The notes under the pieces: generated by a model
Databases searched by the model: none
Told to the model about the DNA's origin: nothing
Seen by the model: only the letters and a program-made list of their open reading frames with translations
Source: Bondarzewia mesenterica
Lineage: Eukaryota; Basidiomycota; Agaricomycetes; Russulales; Bondarzewiaceae
Assembly (NCBI GenBank): GCA_004802705.1
Contig: SGPL01000002.1
Location: 62,001 to 126,000 of the forward strand
Direction: 5' to 3'
DNA length: 64,000 nucleotides
Shown: piece after piece, positions 23,443-34,499 of the stretch
Numbering within the stretch: the stretch's first letter is position 1
Layout of the letters: every line of letters begins with the position of its first letter
Made by a program: the position numbers and the translations under genes

Positions 23443-24402
23443 GACAGCGAGGAGAAAGGTACTTGGGAAAGGAAGAGGAATAGCGCCCTAGTAGGGCTGC
23501 GTATTTAAGTATGTGGACTCGGTATGCCATTGTTCTTGTTGTGTTTTACAAGATCCAAGCTGCTGAAGGTCAAAACCTGTACACAACTTGCACACCTGCC
23601 TTTTTCGGACAAAGGCTTGGACACGTGGCAACTGGCCATCGGAGCCAGTCAATGCTTCCGCCTTCGATGCTTCCGCCTTCAAAGCTTCAAGCTTCAAGCT
23701 TCAAGTTCCAGCTTTAACATGGCGAACATGTAAAAGTATCTTTTGATCTCTTTCTGTCTGTTTGAGTTGACTAGATCATCTGCTGTGACCTGCTTCATTA
23801 CAGGACTGACACCTTCCACTGATTCCACGATACACGTTACCATCGTAGCAACTCAGTCATCAAACCTGTTGATGCGCAGTGCGCCTTCATTCAAGAGGCT
23901 GTGTCCTATTGGATGAAATGTAGGTCGTCATCCCGTACTCAGCTTTTTTTTTCCACCATTGTTTCAGTTGTCAAGTGTCTTTTGAGAGGTAATATCCGAA
24001 GATCCATTCGTCATAAATTGACATCCTAGTACGCCCTTTTGAAGTGTACAATCTGGCATCTGGATTGCCGTCGGTCGGGCTTCGAAGGTTTATGTTAATC
24101 GTTCATCATCTAGATACACGCTCAGAGGGTTGTATTCAATTGTACAATTGTACGTACGGAGTGGGGGGGGGGAAAGGGTAGGCAGAGACATCTGGACACG
24201 AATTATCATGGTACATATAACTAAATAGGATGGGTACGTATGTACGGTATTGCATTTGAGTTTAGGGTATAAATAACATCTATGTAAGAATGAGCGATGT
24301 CAACAGAAAAGCTGACGAGGAGATTATCATGCACATCCAATCGGGGAGTCCGACGGTAAATCAAACATATGCGTCGATGGCTCCTAATCGCTACTGCCCT
24401 CG
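23443..24402. other. Spacer
   Basis: No gene recognised. Short direct repeats lie at 23650-23705: TGCTTCCGCCTTC twice and AGCTTCA three times. There is a G-rich run at 24163-24175. Confidence 0.45.
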
Positions 24403-25425
24403 CTATCCGGAATAGTGTATACAGTTGGGAATTGGCAAGGGAAGGTCCCGAGCGGCTTCGAACGGTAGTTCTGGCGTAGAACGGGAAACGTATAGCTTTG
24501 TTCCATGACCATCGATATCGTCCCCATGCATCATCGAACCAGGTTCGTGAATGTCACATCCAGGCCTCCCGCACACCCAGCCATACTCCTTCTCCTTCGC
24601 AGGCACAAGGTTAAGCCAACTACCGCGCAGCTCGTACTCGTCGAGGCTCATCTGAAGTCCATCCATCATGTCGCGTGATGCCGAGCGTTGCCGCTCGTCA
24701 AGCCATTGAGCCAGGGTTTCGAAATCGGAGGAAAGTGAAATAGAGATAACGGAGTCCGTAACGGAAGAGGGATGTATGACAGGAGGAGACGGAGCAGGCG
24801 AAGAACTGGGAGAAATTATGACGTCAGGTCGGAGGCGGGTATACTTGCCCATGCGCTTTGCCAGGCCTTGAACATTCCTCCTCAGCGTACTGCCAATCTT
24901 TCGGACAGTCATAGACGCTTTGAGAAGCGTCTTTCTGGAGCGTGCGCGAACGCGGACCGCGCTTTCTTGCTCGGAGCTAGGTTCAGGAGCGTCCGCGCCC
25001 GTTCCAGAGAAAGGGCGAGAATAACCGGTGGAAGGAGCAGAGAATTCGGATGAGGGCGTCAAGGGCCGTAAAACCTGGCTTCGAATAGAGGGAGCCCATG
25101 GTATGTAGGGACTATTAGGATGTATAAGGGAGGGTAAGTAAGACGGATCGACATGGTTCTCCCCACGTTCGGAACGTGTATGCAGCGTTCGAGATGGAAA
25201 TTTGTCTGATGGTCGAATTGCCGAGCAAGCTTCCAAAGTGGGCTGTTTCAGAAGAGTTCCAGCAGAAGGAAGTGGTTTCGTTAGGTATGAGAACAGCTGG
25301 AACGTGGATATCCTCGGCGCGGGTGGGAGAGGACGGAAATCAGGGGCATCGGCCTTCGAGGAAGATCTCGACACTGTGAGGCCATGATTTAAGAGCGGCG
25401 GTTCAATAGAAATGAATTCGCCCAT
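24403..25425 (-). CDS. Uncharacterised Ser/Pro-rich protein
   Basis: A single long frame of about 340 codons, with Met at 25440 and a second in-frame Met at 25425 (MGEFISIEPPLLNHG) that I prefer. The first half is Ser/Pro-rich and probably disordered. The middle has a basic stretch (RARSRKTLLKASMTVRK, then RRNVQGLAKRMGKYTRL). The C-terminal third is more ordered: VISISLSSDFETLAQWLDE, MSLDEYELRGSWLNLVPA, then WVCGRPGCDIHEPGSM, whose two Cys and one His could bind metal. No signal peptide or membrane segment is visible. I do not recognise the family. Confidence 0.6.
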   Translation of the reverse strand: MGEFISIEPPLLNHGLTVSRSSSKADAPDFRPLPPAPRISTFQLFSYLTKPLPSAGTLLKQPTLEACSAIRPSDKFPSRTLHTRSERGENHVDPSYLPSLIHPNSPYIPWAPSIRSQVLRPLTPSSEFSAPSTGYSRPFSGTGADAPEPSSEQESAVRVRARSRKTLLKASMTVRKIGSTLRRNVQGLAKRMGKYTRLRPDVIISPSSSPAPSPPVIHPSSVTDSVISISLSSDFETLAQWLDERQRSASRDMMDGLQMSLDEYELRGSWLNLVPAKEKEYGWVCGRPGCDIHEPGSMMHGDDIDGHGTKLYVSRSTPELPFEAARDLPLPIPNCIHYSG

Positions 25426-26768
25426 GGAGACTGTGTGCAAGGAAATCTATTATTGTGAAAAAATGAAACGGTCAGATCTCAGAGATGGAAAAACGGTACT
25501 ACGAAAGCCTGTTTTCGCATACAACATTCAAGTTCGAGGACCTCCCTCCCAGCGATGTTCGCTCCACATGAGGATTCTTCGGAGATTTTTTGAAATGAGG
25601 AAATTCGGGATCATTAGGTGGGATGATAACTGAGGATGGAGAAGAAGAATAGGGATCGTTGATTTGTAGAACCATAGTGTCAAGACCAGCAAGACGGAGG
25701 CGATCGTGGACGAACATAAGCGTAGAGATACAAAAAGATGGATACAGTCCAATGATTACAGAGTGGGCTCCGAAACTGTTCCAAGTAAAAGAGATGCTTC
25801 CAAGCCTCCTCGCCGCCACGCCTTCAAGTAGCTTGACGTACAAAAGAAAAGACCACGACTTCCGAGTTCCCTTTGTGTGCACCAATTTGTGATCGGTCCA
25901 TTATGCCCACGTTACTTCAGCATTGCGCTTTGTCTTGGTAGTGCACAGTCAATGGCTCATGTGTTTCCAGAAAACAGCTTGCATTTCCTCGGATTCGACT
26001 TTTGTATTCACCACAAATATACATTCTCCATCGCAGGCCAAACGTTGTATATCAAGCAGTTCGATGCTACTTGAACCGTCGACTTCTGAACGTCTCTCCA
26101 TGTGGGTATCGCACTATTATTGAATCAGGAGGGCATCGTTTCCATCGGCAATTCGGATATTCTGCACCCTTCTGCACCCCCATGCTGCTCTGGGAGCGTC
26201 CTCGTCCTCAGTGCATCTTCCATTATATCCCCGAGTTTGATCAGTTGTTCAGGTACCATTGTAACACGGGAACAAATCTGGGTTGCGTCAATTGACGTGG
26301 CAACTTCCTGACGGTCGTAACTGAAACCGTCCTTGAGACGACGTAGAGTTATCTTGAATGGCTGCGTGAGGTACTGCCTGATTTCAGCATTTTTTTTTCT
26401 TGTCCCTTGGAGGCACGATGTCCTTTAAAATCTTCTATCTTCTTCATTTTGTTGACGTTCTCGCGATAGAGGAGTCCTTCGGTAGTAGCCCACAAAACTG
26501 CCTGTCTCAGTCTACGGGGTACACCTAGTCGTCACCGCAACAACTCCTGGACTGCAGGAGTCAGCTTTTCTTACGGCTTGTCTCCCGTTCCGTTGACAAT
26601 TCGCGCAATTATCTCGGTCAAGTTTGGCGGCCCGGCGCGCATGTATCTCGGACTTCAGAGTTGAGCGCAGCATGGACTCTGTCTTAGCCATCGTCGAGGC
26701 AAAATGGTCTCGAGTATAAGACAGACCTGAAGCTACACATATTCCCCGACTAGCTCTACTTAGTTGGT
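25426..26768. other. Divergent intergenic region before the GH74 gene
   Basis: About 1.3 kb between divergent genes. Open frames at 25499-25885 (-) and 25877-26311 (+) have no recognisable domain. A TATA-like TATAAG sits at 26715, 54 bp before the GH74 start codon. Confidence 0.45.
26715..26720 (+). promoter_or_regulatory. TATA-like box of the GH74 gene
   Basis: TATAAG within CTCGAGTATAAGACAG, 54 bp before the start codon. Position and context suit a core promoter of a secreted cellulase-type gene; no induction site was identified. Confidence 0.45.
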
Positions 26769-29700
26769 ATGCGCTACTTCGCCAGTCTCACCGCTTTCGC
26801 AGCGGTTTCTGTTTTGCCAGCGGTCAGCGCGGTTGCTTCGCAGACCTACACCTGGAAAAATGTCAAGATCGGCGGCGGCGGCGGGTTCGTACCCAACATC
26901 GTGTTCAATCCAAGTGAAAAGGGTCTTGCGTATGCTCGAACCGACATTGGTGGTGCGTACAAGCTCAACTCCGATGATACTTGGACGCCTTTAGTCGATT
27001 TCGCCAATGATTCGACTTGGAATTACTGGGGTATTGATGCACTTGCAACCGATCCTGTGGACACCAATCGGTTATATTTGGTGAGTGCAGCGTATTCACT
27101 ACAACTTGTAATACTGTGATTCACAAGATCTATAGGCAACTGGGTATGTTTCTTTTGATTGTTAGGCTCTTTTCTTCTGACGAGTGACGGGTTGGTCACA
27201 TCTGCAGGGTATGTCGTCTCGGATCTTTTGAGGTGTTCACATCTCATTTAAAAAAAAGATGTACACGAATTCTTGGGATACAAATAATGGCCATATCTTG
27301 GCCTCGTCGGACTATGGGAAGACGTTCACGGCCCATGCCCTTTCTTTTAAATTGGGAGGTAACATGCCTGGTCGTGGCATTGGCGAGGTCAGGTGACCTT
27401 CGTCTTTTTCATCCCCTCGATTCTGACAGTGAGATATCTAGCGTCTTGCTGTTGATCCGCACAGCAACAACATCCTCTTCTTTGGTGCGAGGAGCGGGAA
27501 CGGTCTTTGGAAATCTTCCGATTATGGCGCAACTTGGACCCAAATCTCAGGTTTGCCTAACACAGGTACGCTGATAATCCAGACGAATACAGCGTTTGTT
27601 CTCAAGTGCACGGACTGTTTTCGTAGGGACTTATGTTCCCGACCCGACTGACACCACCGGTTACAACAATGACAAGATAGGTGTCGCATTCGTCACTTTC
27701 GACTCAACAAGTGGTAGTTCAGGATCGGCAACCCAACGAATCTTCGTCGGTGTCGTTAGCAACGGAACCAACAACATTTTTATCACCACCAACGGAGGTT
27801 CTTCTTGTATGATAATTGACTTGGTTCTCAATCTACTTCAACGGATTGACTTCGGGCAAAACTATTTAGGGTCTGCCATCGCTGGACAAAACACCACGTA
27901 TCTGCCTCATAAAGGTGTGCTTTCTCCCGCCGAACAGTCCCTCTACATATCCTACTCCAACGGAGCTGGCCCCTACGACGGGACAAGCGGCGCTGTCTGG
28001 AAGTACAATATTACGTCTGGCGCCTGGACGGATATCACCCCAGTTTCAGGTAGTGACTTGTACTTCGGATTTGGAGGCGTTTCTCTTGATGCACAAAACC
28101 CCGGCACGATCATGGTTGCCGCTCTCAACAGCTGGTGGCCAGACGGCCAGATCTTCCGCTCCCTTGATGGTGGTGCGACATGGAAGGCCCTTTGGTCTTG
28201 GGGCTCGTACCCGACGATCTACAAGAATTACAAGTACGATGACACCCTCGCGCCATGGTTAGGGCCAGATTACACCGTCACTACTCTCGGGACCTTGCAG
28301 ATTGGTTGGATGATGGAAGGCTTGTCGATTGATCCTTTTGATTCCAACCACTGGTTGTATGGAACGGGCACTACCATCCTTGGTGGTCACGATCTCACAA
28401 ACTGGGACTCTACCGGAAACATCACCCTCAAGTCGTTGGCTGACGGTGTTGAGGAGGAGTCCGTCCAGAGCCTGATCTCCCCCCCTACCGGCCCACATCT
28501 TATTTCTGCGGTTGGCGATGATGGAGGTCAGTGGAATTTATCGTTTAGAGCAGCTTCTATCTCACATTCATGTTATAGGCTTCGTGCACAACAATTTGGA
28601 TGTTGCGCCCTCGACTAACTTCCAGACTCCCTCCTGGTCGACGACTGCCGACTTAGATTACGCTGGCAACCAGCCTACCAACCTCGTCCGCATTGGTACC
28701 GGCGACAGGTATGGCAACCAGTCTTACTGTGCCGCGGCAGTTTTGAGATTATATTGAACATAAATATCAGTTCATCAGGAAAGCAGGTCGCTCTGTCCAC
28801 AGACTCTGGGGCTACCTGGTGAGGCAATCGATTTAAATCGTCCTATTGAGCGTTTCTGAATTCCATTCGTTGCCCACAGGAGCCAAGACTACGGTGCAGC
28901 TGACAATGTCACCGGTGGAAAAGTTGCTATATCAGCCGATGGAGATACTGTCCTCTGGCGTACTAGTGGGAACGGCGTTCAGGTGATTTTTTCTTCTTCT
29001 TAAGAAATATCCACGCTCCAATCTCACTTTACTGTGCATTTAAGGTCTCGCAATATACAAACTCGTTTACTGCCGTGCCCAGTCTCCCATCTGATGCCGC
29101 CATTGCTTCTGATAAGAAGAACAACTCCATTTTCTACGGGGCGTCCGGTTCTTCGTTCTACCTCTCCACGAACGGCGGTAAGACGTTCGCGGCGACTGCC
29201 ACGCTTGGCTCTTCTAGTTCCCCAAACCAAATCGTCGTTCACCCTAACATCACGGGTGACATTTGGGTCTCCACGGACAAAGGCATCTTCCACTCGACGG
29301 ACCTCGGCTCCTCCTTCACCACTCTATCTGGTGTCAGCGCGGCGTGGGGCATTGCCCTCGGTGCTTCCGCCACATCCGGAGGATACCCTGCACTGTTCGC
29401 TGCGGCTAACATCGGTGGGGTCGGCTACTTCAGAACTGACGACCAAGGCGCGAACTGGGTTCAAATTAACGATGCTGCGCACGGATTCGGCTCCGCGTCA
29501 GCGAATTGTCTGACTGCTGACCCAAGAATATATGGCCGGTAAGACAGTTTGTTGTTATGCAATGATTGAGCAGGCGATGCTGATTATCATCTTTTCTAGT
29601 GTTTATATTGGAACCAATGGTAGGGGTATCTTCTACGGAGACGCCTCTGGTGCTGTTCCTGCTCCCACGTCTACGGCTGCATCGACCACTGCATCGAGTA

Positions 29701-30029
29701 CGAGTACTACTTCTCGCTCTTCTACGACCTCGACGAGTGCGGGAAGTTCGACAAGCGCAGGAAGTTCCACTGTGTCCTCCACCACTACCTCCCGTGCACC
29801 TGCGGCTACTCAGACTGCGTGGGGCCAATGCGGGGGTAGGTGTTTACACGCTGGCTGCAGCTGCCTTTTTCTGACGCTCCCTTCGATAGGCACCGGCTGG
29901 GCTGGCGCTACCACTTGCGTTTCTGGGTATACTTGCACCTATAGCAACAACTGTGAGTGTCAATTTCAGAGATACGACAGCTGGGGCTGACCAGCTTCTT
30001 TAGACTATTCGCAGTGCATCCCGTCTTGA
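26769..30029 (+). CDS. Secreted GH74 xyloglucanase with C-terminal CBM1
   Basis: Endo-beta-1,4-glucanase family acting on xyloglucan of plant cell walls. Fourteen exons: 26769-27080, 27136-27143, 27208, 27259-27387, 27442-27565, 27627-27806, 27870-28526, 28579-28708, 28771-28818, 28880-28982, 29045-29538, 29600-29835, 29890-29952 and 30004-30029, for 836 residues. The signal peptide is MRYFASLTAFAAVSVLPAVS. The GH74 start is YTWKNVKIGGGGGFVPNIVF with ARTDIGGAYK; the first Asp is in the position of the family's catalytic acid. Further propeller motifs are LAVDPHSNNILFFGARSGNG, WMMEGLSIDPFDSNHWLYGT and GDDGGFVHNN. A Ser/Thr linker (residues about 730-790) leads to CBM1: WGQCGG, CVSGYTCTYSNN and YYSQCIPS. 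The reading frame depends on a 1-nt exon at 27208. Confidence 0.93.
27208..27208 (+). other. Candidate single-nucleotide exon of the GH74 gene
   Basis: The exon before (27136-27143, GCAACTGG) ends two bases into a glycine codon and the next (27259 on) opens with ATG TAC ACG. Conserved Ala-Thr-Gly-Met-Tyr-Thr needs one more base. Position 27208 is a lone G between CTGCAG and GTATGT, giving flanking introns of 64 and 50 bp. The total exon length is then divisible by three. Confidence 0.65.
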
Positions 30030-30908
30030 ATACCGCGTAGTTGGGGTTTGGTTTTTTTGTTTGCTAAAGCATGGGTTTTGCGAGAAACTATCGGCTCCCG
30101 CACTCTGTTCACAACAATGAATCTCTTTGAAACTCAGAAATGGTATTCTATCAAGTGCTATGAGTCGAATGATACTATCATCATTGCTCTCTGTGGCGTT
30201 TAAGTGAAAGTCGTTCCGATTCTACTGTGCAGAAAGCTTCCTGCCACCGATAGACTCGCCTTCATGGCATCTCGCAAGGATTTCGTGTCAATTTTATTAA
30301 ATTGTTCCGAGTTTGGAACCTCAGACTCAGTTCTTTGGCATTGGAAGAGAGAGGAGTTCAGTTGTATCCAGACAGAATTTTCCAGACAAGCTGTTTTCAA
30401 CAAAGGATGGAAGACAAAGTTGGTAGATGTCTTATTTATGTGTACTTAGCTGTTGATCAAAGCGGGCAGTAGAGCCTGAATCTTCATCAACCATTGCCCT
30501 GTTTTCCCGCTGCAAGACACTTCAGGGTGCGAACCTGAATTGTACAGCGAGCACCTAATGCGTTCCGCAGAATCCATTTTTACTTTTTTCGAGTCTTTAT
30601 GCGAAGAACCATTTTGGATAGAAATGCAGTACAGCGATCTTCATCTGCTCAACATCAGTGCTCGGCCGACGAGACGTTCATTTACTTCGTTCTTCTTCCC
30701 ATACCTATTTCAAAACGAGCAATTTCAGTTATGCATGGGCATCATCAATGGCGACTTACTTGAAAAAATCGTCGGCGATCAACGACACGAACACCTCGAC
30801 AGCTTGTTAGATCGAGTTTGGTTAGCATGGGACATGCGTCGAGGATGGGAAACAGCCCTGCGCCTTCGGTGGAATTATCAGAAAAGCGATTGTAAACAAC
30901 GACGATAA
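30030..30908. other. Spacer between convergent genes
   Basis: Holds the 3' flank of the GH74 gene. A plus-strand open frame at 30540-30908 (122 codons) has no recognisable domain and no clear splicing; I do not call it. Confidence 0.45.
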
Positions 30909-32602
30909 TCAATCACTGGTGAACTTCGTTCCTGCCAATTCCAGCGTCTCGAGCGATGGACAGCTTGCGATATGACCACTGGCTTCGTCGTCAACCCCCG
31001 TATTGTTCAGGATGAGTTCTTCTAGGCGTGGGACGTCCTCTCCCCGATCTACCGTCAGGCCTGCCAAATGCGAGGATCGAAGAGAGGCAATTCCGGCCAG
31101 ATTCAGTCTCTGTCATTGGAAAAGCGGAAGCGAAAATCACACTGAATATGCTGTGAAATCCATGATTGTCCTCTACCCACCTTCAGCCTCCTACCAACGC
31201 ACGCCACAAAATATGACAGAGCGCCGTCTCCCCTTGCTCTTGCCGTCATCCCAAGTTTTGAATTTCCAACCAAACTAACGCTTTCCAAGTATTCATCATT
31301 CTTCAACGCATCGGCGAGTTTTTGGAGACCATCATCAGTCATGGTCATCGCTGTTGTATTACCGATCGCCGAAGCTTTCCCTTGGCCTCCGCCAAGCGCC
31401 CCAATAGCCAATGTGCGCAGACGAGGGAGTTTTAAAATAATGGCCACCAGGTCGTCGGTTGAGACGACAGTTGAAGTTAGAGATAATTTCTCTAATGATG
31501 AGACGCTGAACTGTGTAGGATGACGGACACCAGTAAATGATAAATCTAGTCGACGAAGGTTCGGGCATATGGGAAGGAATACATTGAACGAATTATCGGT
31601 GAGGGATGTCTGGCGAAGCTTCAGCGTTGTGAGAGCAGGAAGGGAGAAATGTCCGTCCTCTATGTGGAGAGCATGTAAGGCCTTCGCGAATGTTGAATCG
31701 GTCTGTCAAGATCGCGCTCCTGTCAATCAGAAAACCGACGGAATGAAAACAGGATGTACTAGCCCAATTGGCTACGCCGGCTAACTTGAGGACCTCAAGG
31801 CGATCCCTACAAGAGACCAGAAGAGGAACCAATGAAATTGGTGTCACGGAGGTATAATTGAGATTGACGGAGGTCAGGTTAGAGCAGAGTGTCGCAGCTG
31901 CAACAGTCTTAGGGCCTACTTTCGTACACCCACTGTGAATGACCCGAATTAAGATGTGTATATTGAAAATGGTCGACGGACACTACCGCAAGTTCAACAC
32001 ACGAAGCGACGGGAGATACGAAAGGAGAGCTGCAAAATTCCTATCCAGAATAGAGTCAAACCCAGTGAGTTCGAGGTTCATGAGGCTTGGACCCATGGTC
32101 GCGATAGGCCCGATGATGTATTTATCGAGGGGCCGCACTCCACCCAAATCACTGGTAAGTCTCACAGTGTCGCCTCGTAAGAAGTACTGGAGAGATATGA
32201 TCAGCTTCCTTGACTGAGACCTCTACAAATTCTCACATCCTTGACCAGTTCACGAGACAACAAGTGAGGGCAAGAGTTCCTCAGCATCGTGAATATCTTG
32301 GGTATCAAGTTGTCCGGAAGTGCGTTGAGCATCTCACTTGTGGCTTGCCACTCCCGCCTAGGCTCCCAAAAGCGTCGATCCGCCGACAACGCCGGAAAAT
32401 GTGCGACAAAGACCCGCGCGCATAGTGTTGTCAGCGATGGTACACCACTGATGACCATTGGCAGCGCGCGAACGGATAGAGCGGAAGATGATGGAACGTT
32501 TACTTGACTGGAAGGCAAGTCAGCCTCCGAAGGTGCACCAATTGTAGGTACATTCGTTCGACGTCGTTTGCTAGAGCGTGAGCTGGATGCTCGTCCAGAC
32601 AT
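30909..32602 (-). CDS. Leucine-rich-repeat (RNI-like, AMN1-type) protein
   Basis: Start at 32602 gives MSGRASSSRSSKRRRTN, a nuclear-localisation-like N-terminus. The start of the fold reads LPDNLIPKIFTMLRNSCPHLL, weakly F-box-like. Successive exons carry cysteine-containing leucine-rich repeats: PSLMNLELTGFDSILD, YLPSLRVLNLRGCTKVGPKT, LCSNLTSVNLNYTSVTPISL, PALTTLKLRQTSLTD, CPNLRRLDLSFTG, LPRLRTLAIGALGGG and CPSLETLELAGTKF. The last exon ends at a TGA at 30909-30911. Clear introns include GTGAGA...TCCAG at about 32231-32194 and GTAGTG...CACAG near 31985-31930. Other junctions, near 31790-31700 and 31260-31100, are approximate. Such proteins often select substrates for ubiquitin ligases; the function here is inferred only from the repeats. 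Confidence 0.7.
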
Positions 32603-33110
32603 GATGTTCAAGTGTAAGCACGTGAGCAAGCGGTTGTTTGGTCGTGTTAGAAACGGAAGCCATTGGATCTTAAGTTGGATCTAGACCAAAACTTCGGCCA
32701 CAATAACCAAGAACGTAATGACGCCCGCAGTAAGAAAGAACACAAAACACTTGGGGAAGCTCCGACTGCGTCGGCGCAGACCTTGCTTGCATGGAGTTTA
32801 TCAGATGACACACAGGTGGTGTCGAGCACTACACCAATCAGATGGGTACATTTTATTGTAAGCAGGGGTTTGTCACTAGCATTGTAAGTAATGTGTAATG
32901 AGGTACAATAGATGAGATCAAAATGCAAGCTCTATAGCTGCATTGCAGTGCGTGACTGTTCTATGGGCAGTGGGTAATTTTCCGAACGAGCAGGGGACCG
33001 GGGTAGAGGAGAGGTCACTCACGTACATTTCAAGATTTTGTCGTACATTTGGATGGAGAGGGTCGCAGTGTGTGATCATTCTATGGGCAGTGGGTTTCAT
33101 TTCAGAAAGA
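32603..33110. other. Spacer with a 120-bp duplication
   Basis: No gene recognised. It holds two copies of a segment around CTATGGGCAGTGGGT (see the separate repeat entry). Confidence 0.4.
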
Positions 33111-33117
33111 GCAGGGT
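32944..33117. repeat. Two-copy direct repeat, period 120 bp
   Basis: CTATGGGCAGTGGGT occurs at 32961 and 33081, each preceded by CGCAGTG/TGCAGTG and followed by a diverged TTTC...GAACGAGCAGGG or GAAAGAGCAGGG. The copies lie just past the end of the SPT3 relic. Confidence 0.8.
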
Positions 33118-33925
33118 AAGAAGTAATGAGACTAACGCTGGTCTGAATCAAACCGCCTCTCCAATTCCACATGCTGGCCGTACGGTGCTGCGACCAGTCA
33201 CCCTGCATCCTATCAAAAGCATCCTGGATGTGTTCTGGTCGGAGTGCAGTGCGGGCTTCGGGCGGCTCCATGAAAAGTGAGCAGACGGGGAGCAGGGTAC
33301 GGGAGTCATTGTCGGGAGATTCTTCACGGCGTCGCTTGTTGCTCGAGTCCAACCCGATTCCCACCTTGCGTTTGCCAAGCACGGGTGAGGTCATGTGATC
33401 TTCACACAAGTAAGATTCCTCAAGCGACTTTTTCACCTCATGGAAAGCCACTGTGAGTGAGCGGACCGTCTCAAACATGAGGAAACTGACGATATCAACC
33501 GTATCCTCGTTTGCTTTGAGATCGAGGTGTGAGGGGAGGTTGAGAAACTCTCGAAATCGCTTTGCTGCAAGACACATGAGCCATTGGCATGTCGAGGACT
33601 AATAATAAGGAGACGGTACCTTTCCAGTACAAGAACGAAGCTTGACGGCAGTCCTCCTGGTGACTGCTCTATCTGAGCACCTCCAAAAAGATGGTGGTGA
33701 TTTCTCAAGGAAGTTTGATGGTAATTTTCTGTGCTTTTGCAGTCAGCTTGTCTATGAAAAACAAGATTAGTCTCGAACAAAGGGCAAATGAAGAAACTTG
33801 AATGCCTACCATCCGCGCCATCCTCCAAAGTCTCAACTTCCACGTCTCCTCCACCGTCGGCATTGGAGCTGGCGGTTTCCGCGGCGTGTCGGCGTTCACA
33901 CCAGCTGTCGGCCGGTTTCCGCGTG
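33115..33925 (-). pseudogene. SPT3 (SAGA/SLIK histone-fold subunit) C-terminal relic
   Basis: SPT3 is the TBP-regulating subunit of SAGA. The readable part follows the C-terminal half: GGGDVEVETLEDGADD, KAQKITIKLP, then a TGA where the family has Trp, then EITTIFLEVLR. After an intron come QEDCRQASFLYWK and KRFREFLNLPSHLDLKANED, FLMFETVRSLTVAFHEVKK, LGKRKVG, and PPEARTALRPEHIQDAFDRM with GGLIQTSVSLI. The N-terminal histone fold is absent; upstream is a GC-rich, internally repetitive stretch without homology. The TGG-to-TGA change and the missing half make this a likely relic of a duplicated SPT3. A frameshift-free intact copy should exist elsewhere in the genome. Confidence 0.78.
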
Positions 33926-34499
33926 TCGCGAGCATCCGACCGTCGACACCATAAGCACTCACCTGCTGTTGGCAAGACAGCTGGCGCTGGCGGTTCCCGC
34001 TGGTGCTTGCGCGGCATGTTGGCATCGCTGTGCAAGTCGGCAGGGGCACTGATAGGAGGTGTTAATGACGCACTGCGCATTCCTATCTTTTGAAATCGGA
34101 GCGCGTAGTGCGTCATCAAGGCAAAGGCAAAGATGGCTGATCTCGAACCCGAGAGGATTTAGATATGTCGAGTCTTACACGCTGTTATTAGATCGCAAGA
34201 ATGACAGCGACGCTAGTGGCTGCTTTTATTATTATTGAAAGAACGGCAGATCACAGTGACGGACGAAGGATGCTAAAGACGGTTGTTTGTACGTGTGGAC
34301 GATCGGCCACGTCTTAAGTAATCGCGCCACAGTTTAAGGAGTGGAGGGACCTTGCAAGCAAGGTAAATAGCGATGCTGAACAACATGGCCATATCTAAAG
34401 TATTGCGTGAGTCGCGATTGTTCCGTTGTAAAAAGTTCATAAAGCAGGGATCTGAAGCGTAACTAGAACAGCATAATGAGACAGATGAAGACAATTAAC
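33926..34499. other. Spacer with a hairpin element and an orphan open frame
   Basis: 34062-34119 holds an inverted repeat described separately. An open frame at 34273-34494 (-), with one hydrophobic stretch (MAMLFSIAIYLACKVPP), might be a further exon of the small membrane protein next to it, but no convincing donor joins them. Confidence 0.35.
34062..34119 (-). repeat. Hairpin-forming short element, copy 1
   Basis: On the minus strand TGACGCACT and its exact complement AGTGCGTCA flank about 35 bp containing GCGCTCCGATTTCA. A close copy of the left half and core sits at 52126-52156 on the plus strand. Both lie next to the 5' side of damaged genes. Confidence 0.6.

Noticed and set aside
25499..25885. 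128-codon minus-strand frame upstream of the unknown protein
   Set aside because: No recognisable domain and no splice connection to the neighbouring gene; likely chance.
30540..30908. 122-codon plus-strand frame next to the LRR gene
   Set aside because: No domain, no clear promoter or splice sites, and it ends exactly where the opposite gene ends.
33433..34119. A 228-codon minus-strand frame as an intact gene
   Set aside because: It reads through SPT3 introns in the wrong frame; the spliced family-like sequence lies in other frames and has a stop.
34130..34200. tRNA-like sequence (GGGTTCGAGATC on the minus strand)
   Set aside because: The T-arm stem does not pair over five bases with a seven-base loop and no acceptor stem can be drawn.
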